DNA from: Novosphingobium cyanobacteriorum
GTDB taxonomy: Bacteria; Pseudomonadota; Alphaproteobacteria; Sphingomonadales; Sphingomonadaceae
Length of the DNA stretch: 64,000 nucleotides
Reading direction: 5' to 3'
Assembly: GCF_029436685.1 (NCBI RefSeq)
Contig: NZ_JAROCY010000018.1
Span: 21,232-85,231, forward strand
The notes beneath the pieces were generated by a model. The model saw only the letters and a program-made list of their open reading frames with translations. It had not been told where the DNA came from and did no database searches. Shown here piece after piece: positions 34,116 through 41,961 of the stretch; the first letter of the stretch is position 1; each line of letters begins with the position of its first letter. A program made the position numbers and the translations under genes.

Positions 34116-35222
34116 ATGAGTCCGCGCCCCTTTCGCGTCGATGTACCGCAAGCTGTCCTTGATCGAATATCGATGAGGGTAGCCGATGCCCGGATCGGAT
34201 ATGCGCCAAACATGGGCGGGCCCTGGGACTACGGTACGGACAGCGTCTATCTCGCTGAACTGATCGACTACTGGCGGGACTGTTACGATTGGCGCGTGCA
34301 TGAACGCGCACTCAATCAGTGGCCTCAGTTCATGGCCGAGGTCGATGGGGTCGACATTCATTTTTACCACATACAAGGCGATGGTTCACGCCCACTGCCC
34401 ATCATACTGACCCATGGCTGGCCTGGATCCGTACTGGAATTCCAGGCTGCCATTCCACTGCTGCTGAAGGCGGGATTCACACTCGTTGTCCCTTCGCTGC
34501 CGGGATATGGCTTTTCGGGCAGGCCAAAGGCTTTTCTCGGTCCTGCCAGCGTAGCGGCCATGTGGCGCAAGCTTATGGTCGACGTGCTGGGCTATCCGCG
34601 TTTCCTGGCGCAGGGCGGTGACTGGGGCAGCGCTGTGACCTTCCAGCTTGGCGCATCACATGCCGACGTGGTCGCGGCCATTCACGTCAACTTCTTCATG
34701 GGGCCGCCGCCGGGATCGAGTGACGATCCGGAGCTTGCGGACTATTGGCGATCAGTCGGTCAGTTGATGCAGGCCGAGAGTGGCTATCATCACGAACAGG
34801 GCACTAAGCCTCAGACGATCGGGCTTGCGCTGCACGACAACCCGGTCGGCTGGGCGTCTTGGGTGGTAGAGAAATTCTGGCGTTGGGGCGACACCCAAGG
34901 CGACATTGAGAGCAGGTTCGACAAGGACCACCTGATCACGAACCTTATGACTTACCTCGTCACCGATAACATCATCTCGTCGTTCTGGATGTACTATGCC
35001 AGCAATCACGAAGCGCGGCATCCCGGGCCGGTGACGGTGCCTTGCGGTCTCGCTCATTTTCCGGGCGAGTTTTATCCGATGCCGAGCCGGCGCCTTGCAG
35101 AACAGGCATACAACGTAAAGCGCTGGAGCAAGATGGAGGCCGGTGGCCACTTTGCCGCAATGGAAGAACCGGTGGCATTTGCGGCGGACGTCATCGCCTT
35201 CTTTGATGAATATGGGCGTTGA
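34116..35222 (+). CDS. Epoxide hydrolase (alpha/beta hydrolase with EHN domain)
   Basis: A 368-residue protein. The N-terminal EHN segment (~1-100; P-R-P-F-R-V-D-V-P, W-R-D-C-Y-D-W-R) is followed by an alpha/beta hydrolase: oxyanion motif H-G-W-P-G-S, nucleophile elbow G-G-D169-W-G-S and C-terminal catalytic His in G-G-H-F-A-A-M-E. The family opens epoxides to diols with water, as in juvenile-hormone and limonene-type epoxides. AAGGAGA 7-8 bases before ATG 34116 sets the start; ATG 34110 is too close. It could detoxify or process an epoxide made by one of the P450s. The HutC-type regulator follows by 74 bases. Confidence 0.92.
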   Translation: MSPRPFRVDVPQAVLDRISMRVADARIGYAPNMGGPWDYGTDSVYLAELIDYWRDCYDWRVHERALNQWPQFMAEVDGVDIHFYHIQGDGSRPLPIILTHGWPGSVLEFQAAIPLLLKAGFTLVVPSLPGYGFSGRPKAFLGPASVAAMWRKLMVDVLGYPRFLAQGGDWGSAVTFQLGASHADVVAAIHVNFFMGPPPGSSDDPELADYWRSVGQLMQAESGYHHEQGTKPQTIGLALHDNPVGWASWVVEKFWRWGDTQGDIESRFDKDHLITNLMTYLVTDNIISSFWMYYASNHEARHPGPVTVPCGLAHFPGEFYPMPSRRLAEQAYNVKRWSKMEAGGHFAAMEEPVAFAADVIAFFDEYGR

Positions 35223-35296
35223 TCCAGCCTATCGCACCGGTGATCCTGCAGGCTCTACGCTTGGCTTGCCTCTATTCTGCAGGTAAGGGCTGAAGA

Positions 35297-36058
35297 ATGA
35301 CCCAGTTGTCGGCCATGAAACTCGCGGTCGGTCCTATCCCGCTTTACCACCAGCTGGAACAGGATCTCAAGGCGCGCATCAGCTCTGGCGAGTTTGCGTC
35401 AGGAACCATGCTGCCCACAGAAGAGCAAATCGGCACGGCTTATGGTGTGAGCCGCATCACGGTGCGCCGTGCCCTTGAAGCGCTCGATGCGCAGGGGTTG
35501 ATTCAACGCAGGCGCGGGGTCGGTTCGTTCGTTGCCGAGCGATCGTCCGGCTTTCACGCCGTTCAGTTGAGCGGGTCGCTGGATGCATTCCTGATGTCGG
35601 CCTATGAACTTGAGCCGACCCTTATCTCCCTCGAGGAGCGCGTCGCTCCTGATGAGGTTCTTGCTGACTTCGGGCTGCCTCCTGGGGAATCTCTGCTGCG
35701 GCTTGAGCTGATCAGCCAGACCAAGGAAGGGCCGACAGCCCACTCGGAGTTTTTCTTCACTCCCGCGATGAAAGGCAAGCTGACGGCTGACGATATTATC
35801 GGGAGTGAGCCGATCGTGCGCATTGTCGAACGCAAGCTGGGCGTGCGAGTGGGGCGTGCAACGCAGGTTATCGAGCCCTATCAGGTGACCGGTACCACGG
35901 TGAAATATCTGGACCTGGCAGAGGGTACACCTGTGCTGGGCACACAGCGCAAATATTACACGACTGCCGGTGAACTGATCGAAGTGGCGCGGCAACGCTA
36001 CCATCCGGCACGCTATCGTTATGAAGTGGACCTCAAAGCCAGCTTGTACAGCGTGTGA
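35297..36058 (+). CDS. GntR-family regulator, HutC subfamily (UTRA domain)
   Basis: A 253-residue regulator with a winged HTH near residues 15-80 (I-S-S-G-E-F-A-S-G-T-M-L-P-T-E-E-Q-I, I-T-V-R-R-A-L-E) and a C-terminal UTRA effector domain (V-L-G-T-Q-R-K-Y-Y near 215). HutC-type proteins respond to small acids or sugars and bind short palindromes. ATG 35297 is chosen for its normal family N-terminus. It follows the epoxide hydrolase on the same strand and shares a 10-mer with the divergent promoter at 34 kb, so it likely controls that pair. Base composition here is less GC-rich than the flanks. Confidence 0.92.
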   Translation: MTQLSAMKLAVGPIPLYHQLEQDLKARISSGEFASGTMLPTEEQIGTAYGVSRITVRRALEALDAQGLIQRRRGVGSFVAERSSGFHAVQLSGSLDAFLMSAYELEPTLISLEERVAPDEVLADFGLPPGESLLRLELISQTKEGPTAHSEFFFTPAMKGKLTADDIIGSEPIVRIVERKLGVRVGRATQVIEPYQVTGTTVKYLDLAEGTPVLGTQRKYYTTAGELIEVARQRYHPARYRYEVDLKASLYSV

Positions 36059-36061
36059 TCG

Positions 36062-36089
36062 GCGGCCCACCGTTGGGACGGCGGGCCGC
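36062..36089. terminator. Hairpin between convergent genes
   Basis: GCGGCCC (36062-36068) pairs with GGGCCGC (36083-36089), and inside it CCGT (36070-36073) pairs with ACGG (36078-36081), giving an 11-bp stem with small bulges. It lies exactly in the 37 bases between the convergent regulator and crotonase stops. There is no T-run, so it is a likely but not classical bidirectional terminator. Confidence 0.55.
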
Positions 36090-36095
36090 ACAAAC

Positions 36096-36899
36096 TCAGT
36101 TACCTTTAAAGACTGGATCTCGCTTGCCCATGAACGCGTCAAGCGCCTCGGCATGGTCTTCCGTTTCGTGGGCAAGAGCCTGATAGGCTGCCGACAGTTC
36201 GAGAATCTCCGACATTCGCTGGGTTTGCGCTTCGCGAAGAAGGCGCTTGGTCAGGCGGAGAGCTCGTGCCGGGTTTGCGGCAATTTTTTCAGCCAGCGCA
36301 ATTGCTTCGTCGAGCAAGCATTCATCCGCCACGACCTTTCCGACCAATCCGAAGGCTAGAGCTTCCTGCGCAGTGTAGCGGTCGCCAGTGAAGAACATTT
36401 CAGCGGCGCGAGCATACCCGACGACGCGCTGCAGCGACCAGGCGCCGCCATCACCTGGAACGATCCCGACCTTGATGAAGCTGGCCGAGAACTTGGCACT
36501 CTCTGCAGCTATGCGCATGTCGCAGAGGCACGCCAGATCGCAGCCAAGGCCAACGGCATGGCCGTTGATGGCGGCAATCAGGGGTACCTCGCAATCCATG
36601 AAGGCTGCGGTAATTTTCTGCACGCCACGGCGATAGTTGTGGCGCGTGGAGTCTGGCTGGTCGAGCGGACCAATGCCGTTCCTCTCTTTCATCGCCTTCA
36701 GGTTGCCGCCGGCGGAGAAAGCGCGCCCGGCTCCGGTGAGAACGGCAGCTGAGATCGAGCGGTCGTCGGTCAGCGATTCGATCGCATTCACGAGGTCGCG
36801 GCAATCGTCATGCGTTCCGATGGCATTGAGCGAATCGGGGCGGCTGAGCGTGAGGATGGCAATGCGACCGCGCCGCTCCATCTGGATAAATGAGGACAT
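36096..36899 (-). CDS. Enoyl-CoA hydratase/isomerase family protein
   Basis: A 267-residue crotonase with R-A-F-S-A-G-G-N and G-H-A-V-G-L-G as oxyanion-hole segments, and the tail K-R-D-P-V-F-K-G-N. At the catalytic loop F-I-K-V-G-I-V-P-G-D-G-G-A-W it has Gly/Asp rather than two Glu. AGGA 9 bases before ATG 36899 sets the start; a longer frame upstream has no support. It is divergent from the IclR gene across a 15-bp palindrome, so that regulator probably controls it. Confidence 0.88.
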   Translation of the reverse strand: MSSFIQMERRGRIAILTLSRPDSLNAIGTHDDCRDLVNAIESLTDDRSISAAVLTGAGRAFSAGGNLKAMKERNGIGPLDQPDSTRHNYRRGVQKITAAFMDCEVPLIAAINGHAVGLGCDLACLCDMRIAAESAKFSASFIKVGIVPGDGGAWSLQRVVGYARAAEMFFTGDRYTAQEALAFGLVGKVVADECLLDEAIALAEKIAANPARALRLTKRLLREAQTQRMSEILELSAAYQALAHETEDHAEALDAFMGKRDPVFKGN

Positions 36900-37024
36900 G
36901 TGCTGCGTTCCTGTGCAGTGGCGGGAATGCGCCGTTTCTATTCGGTTGTGGCATTTTTGCGAGCCTCGCGATCGATCATCGCAGGGGCGAACGTTTCGCT
37001 TGCCAAGGTGCCAACTTGGTAGCA

Positions 37025-37039
37025 TATGATGACATCATA
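37025..37039. promoter_or_regulatory. 15-bp palindrome, candidate IclR operator
   Basis: TATGATG-A-CATCATA is a perfect palindrome around one central base. It lies in the 190-base region between the divergent crotonase (start 36899) and IclR (start 37090) genes, 51 bases before the IclR ATG. IclR-family sites are often short palindromes of this size. Confidence 0.55.
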
Positions 37040-37089
37040 ACATGGCATAACAACTGCTGACAGGTTGGTGCCTTGCGGGAGATCGGCTA

Positions 37090-37887
37090 ATGGCTACGGT
37101 GTTGCGCGAAAAGAAGATCAAGTCCGCCGACCGAGTACTTGAAATCTTCGAGATGTTCTCGGCCGACCGTCAGGAAGTGACAGTCATGGATGTGGCACGC
37201 ACGCTCAACGTTCCCCAGTCCAGCACGTCCGAACTGCTCGGTTCTCTGGTCCGACGGGGATATCTGCAACGTGACCGTGCTGCCCGCACCTTTCGGCCGA
37301 CCGCACGAGTCGCCCTGCTCGGCGCATGGGTTCAGCCCCAACTGTTCCGCCATGGCCGCCTGCTGCCGATGATGGACAGCCTGCAGGAAGAAACCGGCGA
37401 AGGCGTTGTGCTGGCGTCGATGATCGGGCTCGACATCAAGCACGTCCACGTAGTGGGCGACAGTCTGCCCGAAGCGCTCGCTTCGGGGACCGAGCATCAC
37501 GTGCTGCATTCGCCGTTCGGCATTGCCCTGCTGTCCGCCATGTACCGTGGCAACGTGCGTGCACTGGTCCACCGGCTGAACGCGGAGAGCGATCCATCGC
37601 TGCACGTCCGTTACAGCGACCTCGAAGTGCAGCTGAATCGCGCCAGCAAGCAGGGATATGTCGTTGGCGAGTTGGGCAACGGGGTGGCCGCCGTTGTCGT
37701 CCTGCTGCCGCAGCGCCTTGGCGAAGAGCAGCTTGTTATCGGCATTGCCGGTTCGAGCGAGCGGATCCACGCATCGTGCGGCCAGCTTGTCCAGACCCTA
37801 CGCGGGGCCATCGCCAACCGCTTTGTCCCTCGGACCCGCCCTGAACTGCGCGAAGTCGAGCGGGCGCAGATCGCTGCCGTCCACTGA
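37090..37887 (+). CDS. IclR-family transcriptional regulator
   Basis: A 265-residue regulator with an N-terminal winged HTH (S-A-D-R-V-L-E-I-F-E-M-F near 13-24; V-M-D-V-A-R-T-L-N-V-P-Q-S-S-T-S near 33-48) and the IclR effector domain (~80-250). GGGAG about 8 bases before ATG 37090 supports the start. It is divergent from a crotonase and 41 bases upstream of a second crotonase and the acyl-CoA dehydrogenase pair, so it could control both sides. The effector is probably an aromatic or acyl-type metabolite. Confidence 0.92.
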   Translation: MATVLREKKIKSADRVLEIFEMFSADRQEVTVMDVARTLNVPQSSTSELLGSLVRRGYLQRDRAARTFRPTARVALLGAWVQPQLFRHGRLLPMMDSLQEETGEGVVLASMIGLDIKHVHVVGDSLPEALASGTEHHVLHSPFGIALLSAMYRGNVRALVHRLNAESDPSLHVRYSDLEVQLNRASKQGYVVGELGNGVAAVVVLLPQRLGEEQLVIGIAGSSERIHASCGQLVQTLRGAIANRFVPRTRPELREVERAQIAAVH

Positions 37888-37928
37888 GGACGGGGCGACC
37901 TTCCCATCTATCTCCAGAAAGGTTTCCA

Positions 37929-38714
37929 GTGACCCAGTATATCGTCACGCGCAAGGAAGGCGCGATCGGACACGTCGTGTTCAACAAACCCGAAAAGATG
38001 AACGCGATCTGCCTTGAGATGTGGCAGGGCATGAGCGACGCCATGGCGCAGTTCGAGAACGACGACGAAGTGCGCGTGATCGTGTTCTCGGGCGCTGGCG
38101 GCAAGGCCTTCGTGGCAGGGGCCGACGTGGGCAAGTATGAACAGGAACGCGGCGACAAGGACGCGCAGGAACATTACGCCAAGACCGGCGAAGACGCGCT
38201 GCAGGCGATCTACCGGTCCAAGAAGGTGACGGTTGCGGCAATCGATGGTTACTGCATCGGCGGCGGCGTGTCTGTCGCGCTGGTGTGCGACCTGCGGTAC
38301 TGCTCGGCCCAGTCCAGCTTCGGCCAGCCGGCCATGAACATCGGCATTGGCTATCGCTATTCCTCGCTGCGCCGCATGGTCGACATCATCGGCTACGGTG
38401 CTTCCAAGGACATGCTGCTGGGTGGCCTGCGGTTCGATGCTCAGGAGGCCTATATCAAGGGGCTGGTCGGCCGCGTGCTCCCGAACGAGGAGTTCCAGCC
38501 GTGGATCGACAAGATGATCAAAACGATCTCGATCGGCGCGCCGCTGACGGCCGAGGACGTCAAGTACACGCTGTGGACCTACGCCCAGGACGAAAGCAAG
38601 CGCGACACCGACCGCTGCGAAGAGCTGTTCCAGATCTGCTACGCTTCGGAAGACTACAAGGAAGGCATTCGTGCCTTCGCAGAAAAGCGCAAGCCGGTCT
38701 TCACCGGCAAGTAA
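37929..38714 (+). CDS. Enoyl-CoA hydratase-related crotonase
   Basis: A 261-residue crotonase starting at GTG 37929. Oxyanion-hole segments are K-A-F-V-A-G-A-D and G-Y-C-I-G-G-G. The catalytic loop F-G-Q-P-A-M-N-I-G-I-G-Y-R-Y lacks the two Glu of a true enoyl-CoA hydratase, so its reaction may differ; a hydrolase or C-C bond cleavage is possible within the superfamily. It begins a tight run with two acyl-CoA dehydrogenases (15 and 6 bases apart) and is probably their partner step. Confidence 0.85.
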   Translation: MTQYIVTRKEGAIGHVVFNKPEKMNAICLEMWQGMSDAMAQFENDDEVRVIVFSGAGGKAFVAGADVGKYEQERGDKDAQEHYAKTGEDALQAIYRSKKVTVAAIDGYCIGGGVSVALVCDLRYCSAQSSFGQPAMNIGIGYRYSSLRRMVDIIGYGASKDMLLGGLRFDAQEAYIKGLVGRVLPNEEFQPWIDKMIKTISIGAPLTAEDVKYTLWTYAQDESKRDTDRCEELFQICYASEDYKEGIRAFAEKRKPVFTGK

Positions 38715-38729
38715 GGGGCAGCACCCGCC

Positions 38730-39890
38730 ATGGACCTGCGGTTCACCGCCGAAGAGGAGGCGTTCCGGCAGGACGTGCGCGCCTTCATCCGTGACAATCT
38801 CGATCCGGTCACTCACCGCAAGATGGTGGAAGGCCGGATCCCCGATCGGGAAGAGATCGTCGCCTGGCAGCGCACGCTGAACAGCCGGGGCTGGGCTACT
38901 CCTTCGTGGCCGAAGTCCCATGGCGGGCCGGGCTTCACCCCGGTCGAGCGCTATATCTTCCTTGACGAACTGCATCAGGCGCCAGCGCCCGAGCCGGTCT
39001 CGTTCAATGTTTCCATGCTTGGTCCGGTGGTCATCCAGTATGGCACGCCGGCCCAGCAGGAACGGTTCCTTGCGCCCACGGCCAATCTCGACATCTGGTG
39101 GGCGCAGGGCTTTTCCGAACCGGGCGCCGGATCGGACCTTGCCGCGCTGCGCACCTCGGCCCGGCGCGAGGGCGACCACTACGTGGTGAGCGGACACAAG
39201 ATCTGGCAGGGCATGGCCCATCATGCTGACTGGATGTTCACGCTGGTGCGCACTGATCCGCAGGCGCCCAAGAAGCAGATGGGCATTTCCTTCCTGCTGA
39301 TCGACCTTCGCCTGCCCGGCGTGACCATCCGTCCGATCATCACTCTCGATGAGCGGCACGAGGTGAACGAGGTGTTCCTTGACGAGGTTCGCGTCCCGGT
39401 TGACTGCCTGATCGGTGAAGAGAACAAGGGCTGGGACGTTACCAAGTTCCTGCTGTCCAACGAGCGGACTGGGATCGCCCGGATCGGCATGACCAAGCAC
39501 CTGATCCGCCGGATCAAGCGCCTGGCCAAGGGCGACAAATCGGTATTAGCCAAGACCGCCGCGCTGGAAGCGGAACTCAAGATCCTTGAGATCACGCAGC
39601 TGCGCATACTTGACGGGCAGCGCCGGTCTACCGCGGCCGATCCGCGGTCCTCCATCCTCAAGCTGAAAGGCGTGGAACTGCGCCAGGCCGCTTCGGAACT
39701 GCTGCTGTCCGTGGCAGGTCCGTCCGCCCTTGAGGTGCAGCATGACGATGCGCCGCTTTCCCTCGACGACGCGGGCGAATGGATCGGCTCGGTCATGCCC
39801 AACTACGGCATCCTGCGCGCAGCTTCCATTTTCGGTGGGTCCAGCGAAGTCCAGAAGGGCATCCTGGCAAAGACACAGCTGGGACTTTGA
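38730..39890 (+). CDS. Acyl-CoA dehydrogenase, FAD-motif-bearing subunit of a pair
   Basis: A 386-residue acyl-CoA dehydrogenase. It has Q-G-F-S-E-P-G-A-G-S-D-L near 126-137 and I-W-Q-G near 160 for FAD and substrate. Near the C-terminus the usual Y-E-G-(S/T) loop is S-I-F-G-G-S-S-E-V-Q, so the catalytic Glu normally found there is absent. Six bases after its stop begins a second, divergent member. Such pairs form alpha2-beta2 dehydrogenases in steroid and branched side-chain catabolism, where each subunit supplies part of the active site. It introduces an alpha-beta double bond in an acyl-CoA, passing electrons to ETF (not in the window). Confidence 0.9.
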   Translation: MDLRFTAEEEAFRQDVRAFIRDNLDPVTHRKMVEGRIPDREEIVAWQRTLNSRGWATPSWPKSHGGPGFTPVERYIFLDELHQAPAPEPVSFNVSMLGPVVIQYGTPAQQERFLAPTANLDIWWAQGFSEPGAGSDLAALRTSARREGDHYVVSGHKIWQGMAHHADWMFTLVRTDPQAPKKQMGISFLLIDLRLPGVTIRPIITLDERHEVNEVFLDEVRVPVDCLIGEENKGWDVTKFLLSNERTGIARIGMTKHLIRRIKRLAKGDKSVLAKTAALEAELKILEITQLRILDGQRRSTAADPRSSILKLKGVELRQAASELLLSVAGPSALEVQHDDAPLSLDDAGEWIGSVMPNYGILRAASIFGGSSEVQKGILAKTQLGL

Positions 39891-39896
39891 CGAACG

Positions 39897-40994
39897 ATGG
39901 ACCTGGAACTTTCCGACGACCAGCGGATGCTGAAGGACAGCGTCGACCGCCTGATTGCCGAACAGTACGATCTTGACCAGCGCCGCGGCTACATGATCCA
40001 ACCCGATGGCTGGTCGGCCGAAATGTGGAAAAGTTTTGCCGAACTGGGCCTGACCATGCTGCCCTTTTCGGAAGAGCAGGGCGGACTTGGCCTTGGCGGG
40101 GTGGAGACCATGATCGTGGCCGAGGCATTTGGCCGGGGTCTGGTGGTCGAACCCTATCTGCCCTCGATCGTACTGGCCGGCACCGCAATCAGCGAGGCCG
40201 GAACGCCGGACCAGCAGGCGGGCCTGCTGCCGGGGATCATGACGGGCGAGACCATCGCCTCACTGGTGACCGATTCCGCCATCACCGCCCGCCGCGACGG
40301 CGGCGACTGGGTGCTGGACGGTACGGCCAAGGTCGTTCTCGGCGGCGATTGCGCCAGCCTGCTGGTCGTCCCGGCGGGTGAGGACCTGTTCGTGGTTACG
40401 AGCGATGTGGCAGGGCTGGAGTGCCGGGGCTACCGGCTGCACGGCGGCGGCACCGCGGCCGATCTTGCAATGAACGGTGTCAAGGTGCCCGAGAAGAGCA
40501 GGTTGGGCGGCAATGGCGCAGGCGCTCGCGCGGTCGAGGCCGGGATCGCCTGGCTGGCCGGAGAGGCGCTGGGTGCGATGCAGGCGGCGCTCGATCTCAC
40601 GGTCGACTATCTCAAGACCCGCGAGCAGTTTGGCAAGCCGATCGGCGTCAACCAGTCGCTGCAGCATCGCGCGGCGGAAATGCTGGTCGAAGTGGAGCAG
40701 GCCCGGTCTGCCGCAATGTATGCGGCGCTGTTGGCCGATGAGCAGGACGAACATGTCCGGGCAGCAGGCTATGCGGCCATCAAGGTTGTGATCGGCAAGG
40801 CTGGGCGGTTCATTGCGCAATATGCAGTGCAGTTGCACGGTGGTATCGGCGTCAGCGAAGAGCATCTTGTCAGCCACTATTTCCGCCGACTCACTGCAAT
40901 CGGCATATTGCTCGGCGATACGGAAAGCCAGATCGCGCGACTGGCGAAACTGGGTGGCTTTACCGGTCCCGAGCCGCATTTCGCAGCCGCCTGA
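39897..40994 (+). CDS. Acyl-CoA dehydrogenase, second subunit of a pair
   Basis: A 365-residue acyl-CoA dehydrogenase-fold protein, shorter than its partner and lacking its S-E-P-x-A-G-S-D motif; the middle domain reads D-S-A-I-T-A-R-R-D-G-G-D-W. The C-terminal helical domain has Y-L-K-T-R-E-Q-F-G-K-P-I near residue 237 and V-Q-L-H-G-G-I-G-V near 310, as in the family. It lies 6 bases after the larger subunit. I infer a heteromeric enzyme with its neighbour. It resembles the second pair member at 60094-61191. Confidence 0.88.
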   Translation: MDLELSDDQRMLKDSVDRLIAEQYDLDQRRGYMIQPDGWSAEMWKSFAELGLTMLPFSEEQGGLGLGGVETMIVAEAFGRGLVVEPYLPSIVLAGTAISEAGTPDQQAGLLPGIMTGETIASLVTDSAITARRDGGDWVLDGTAKVVLGGDCASLLVVPAGEDLFVVTSDVAGLECRGYRLHGGGTAADLAMNGVKVPEKSRLGGNGAGARAVEAGIAWLAGEALGAMQAALDLTVDYLKTREQFGKPIGVNQSLQHRAAEMLVEVEQARSAAMYAALLADEQDEHVRAAGYAAIKVVIGKAGRFIAQYAVQLHGGIGVSEEHLVSHYFRRLTAIGILLGDTESQIARLAKLGGFTGPEPHFAAA

Positions 40995-41035
40995 CAGGGT
41001 GACCTGACCGAACCGGACGAGAGGGAGCCTGCCCG

Positions 41036-41935
41036 TTGCGCGCAATTGTCATTCCCGCTTATGGTGGTCCCGAAGTCCTGAAGCTTACCGACCTTCCAGT
41101 TCCCCAGCCGGGCGAAGGCGAGGTGCTGGTCAAGGTTGAAGCGATCGGCGTCAATCCGGCGGACGGCAAGTGGCGGGAAGGCCGCTACCAGGCCTTTGCT
41201 CCGGTGCCGATGCCGCATGTTCTGGGCTATGACGTGGCCGGAACGGTCGTTTCCGGGGAGGGCTTTGCCGCTGGTACGCGGGTCGCGGCGATGCTGCACC
41301 CTTTCACCAAGGGCGGCTATGCCGAGTTTGCCGTGGTCAGCGCGGCCAGCATTGCAACGATCCCGGACGACATGAGCTTTGCCACGGCGGCGGCAATTCC
41401 CTGTGCCAACCTCACCGGGCTGCAACTGGTGGAGACCCGCCTGCAGCCGGCAGCGGGACAGCGCGTGCTGATCACCGGGGCGCTGGGGAACGTTGGGCGC
41501 TCAGCTCTGTTTGCGGCGGCGCGGCGCGGAGTGCACATCATCGCGGCGGTGCGGGCTGACCGGGCCGAAGAAGCCTTGGCGGCGGGGGCAGCAGAAGTAG
41601 CAGCGATCGGCGAAGACTGGACCGGAGAACCGTTCGACCACGCGATCGACACCATCGGCGGGGCGGACGTGGCGCCGCTGATGCGCCATCTCAGGCCCGG
41701 CGGACGGATCGTGACGGCATCGGACGTGCCCATCCCGGCAGACGACCTGCCCGCCACCCCGGAATTCGACGGCGTGATTCCCGATGGCGCGCAACTGGCC
41801 GAACTGGTCAGGGCGGTCGCAAGCGGTGCGCTGCCGGTTCCGGTCGGCAAGGTCCTTCCGCTCGAGCAGGCGGCCGAGGCGCAGCAGGCCGTGGCTGCCG
41901 GAGGCAACCGGGGCAAGATCATCCTGCAGCCCTGA
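41036..41935 (+). CDS. Quinone oxidoreductase-like MDR protein (no zinc)
   Basis: A 299-residue zinc-free MDR protein. It begins M-R-A-I-V-I-P-A-Y-G-G-P-E-V-L, typical of NADPH:quinone oxidoreductases. The zinc Cys residues of alcohol dehydrogenases are absent; the cofactor loop is T-G-A-L-G-N-V-G. TTG 41036 is the only start giving that N-terminus and has GAGGGAG 8 bases upstream, so an unusual TTG start is supported. The family reduces enones or quinones with NADPH; here it might reduce an enoyl intermediate. It follows the dehydrogenase pair by 41 bases and faces the minus-strand acyl-CoA synthetase. Confidence 0.87.
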   Translation: MRAIVIPAYGGPEVLKLTDLPVPQPGEGEVLVKVEAIGVNPADGKWREGRYQAFAPVPMPHVLGYDVAGTVVSGEGFAAGTRVAAMLHPFTKGGYAEFAVVSAASIATIPDDMSFATAAAIPCANLTGLQLVETRLQPAAGQRVLITGALGNVGRSALFAAARRGVHIIAAVRADRAEEALAAGAAEVAAIGEDWTGEPFDHAIDTIGGADVAPLMRHLRPGGRIVTASDVPIPADDLPATPEFDGVIPDGAQLAELVRAVASGALPVPVGKVLPLEQAAEAQQAVAAGGNRGKIILQP

Positions 41936-41961
41936 CCGGTCGGGACCGGTCAGGAGCCGGT

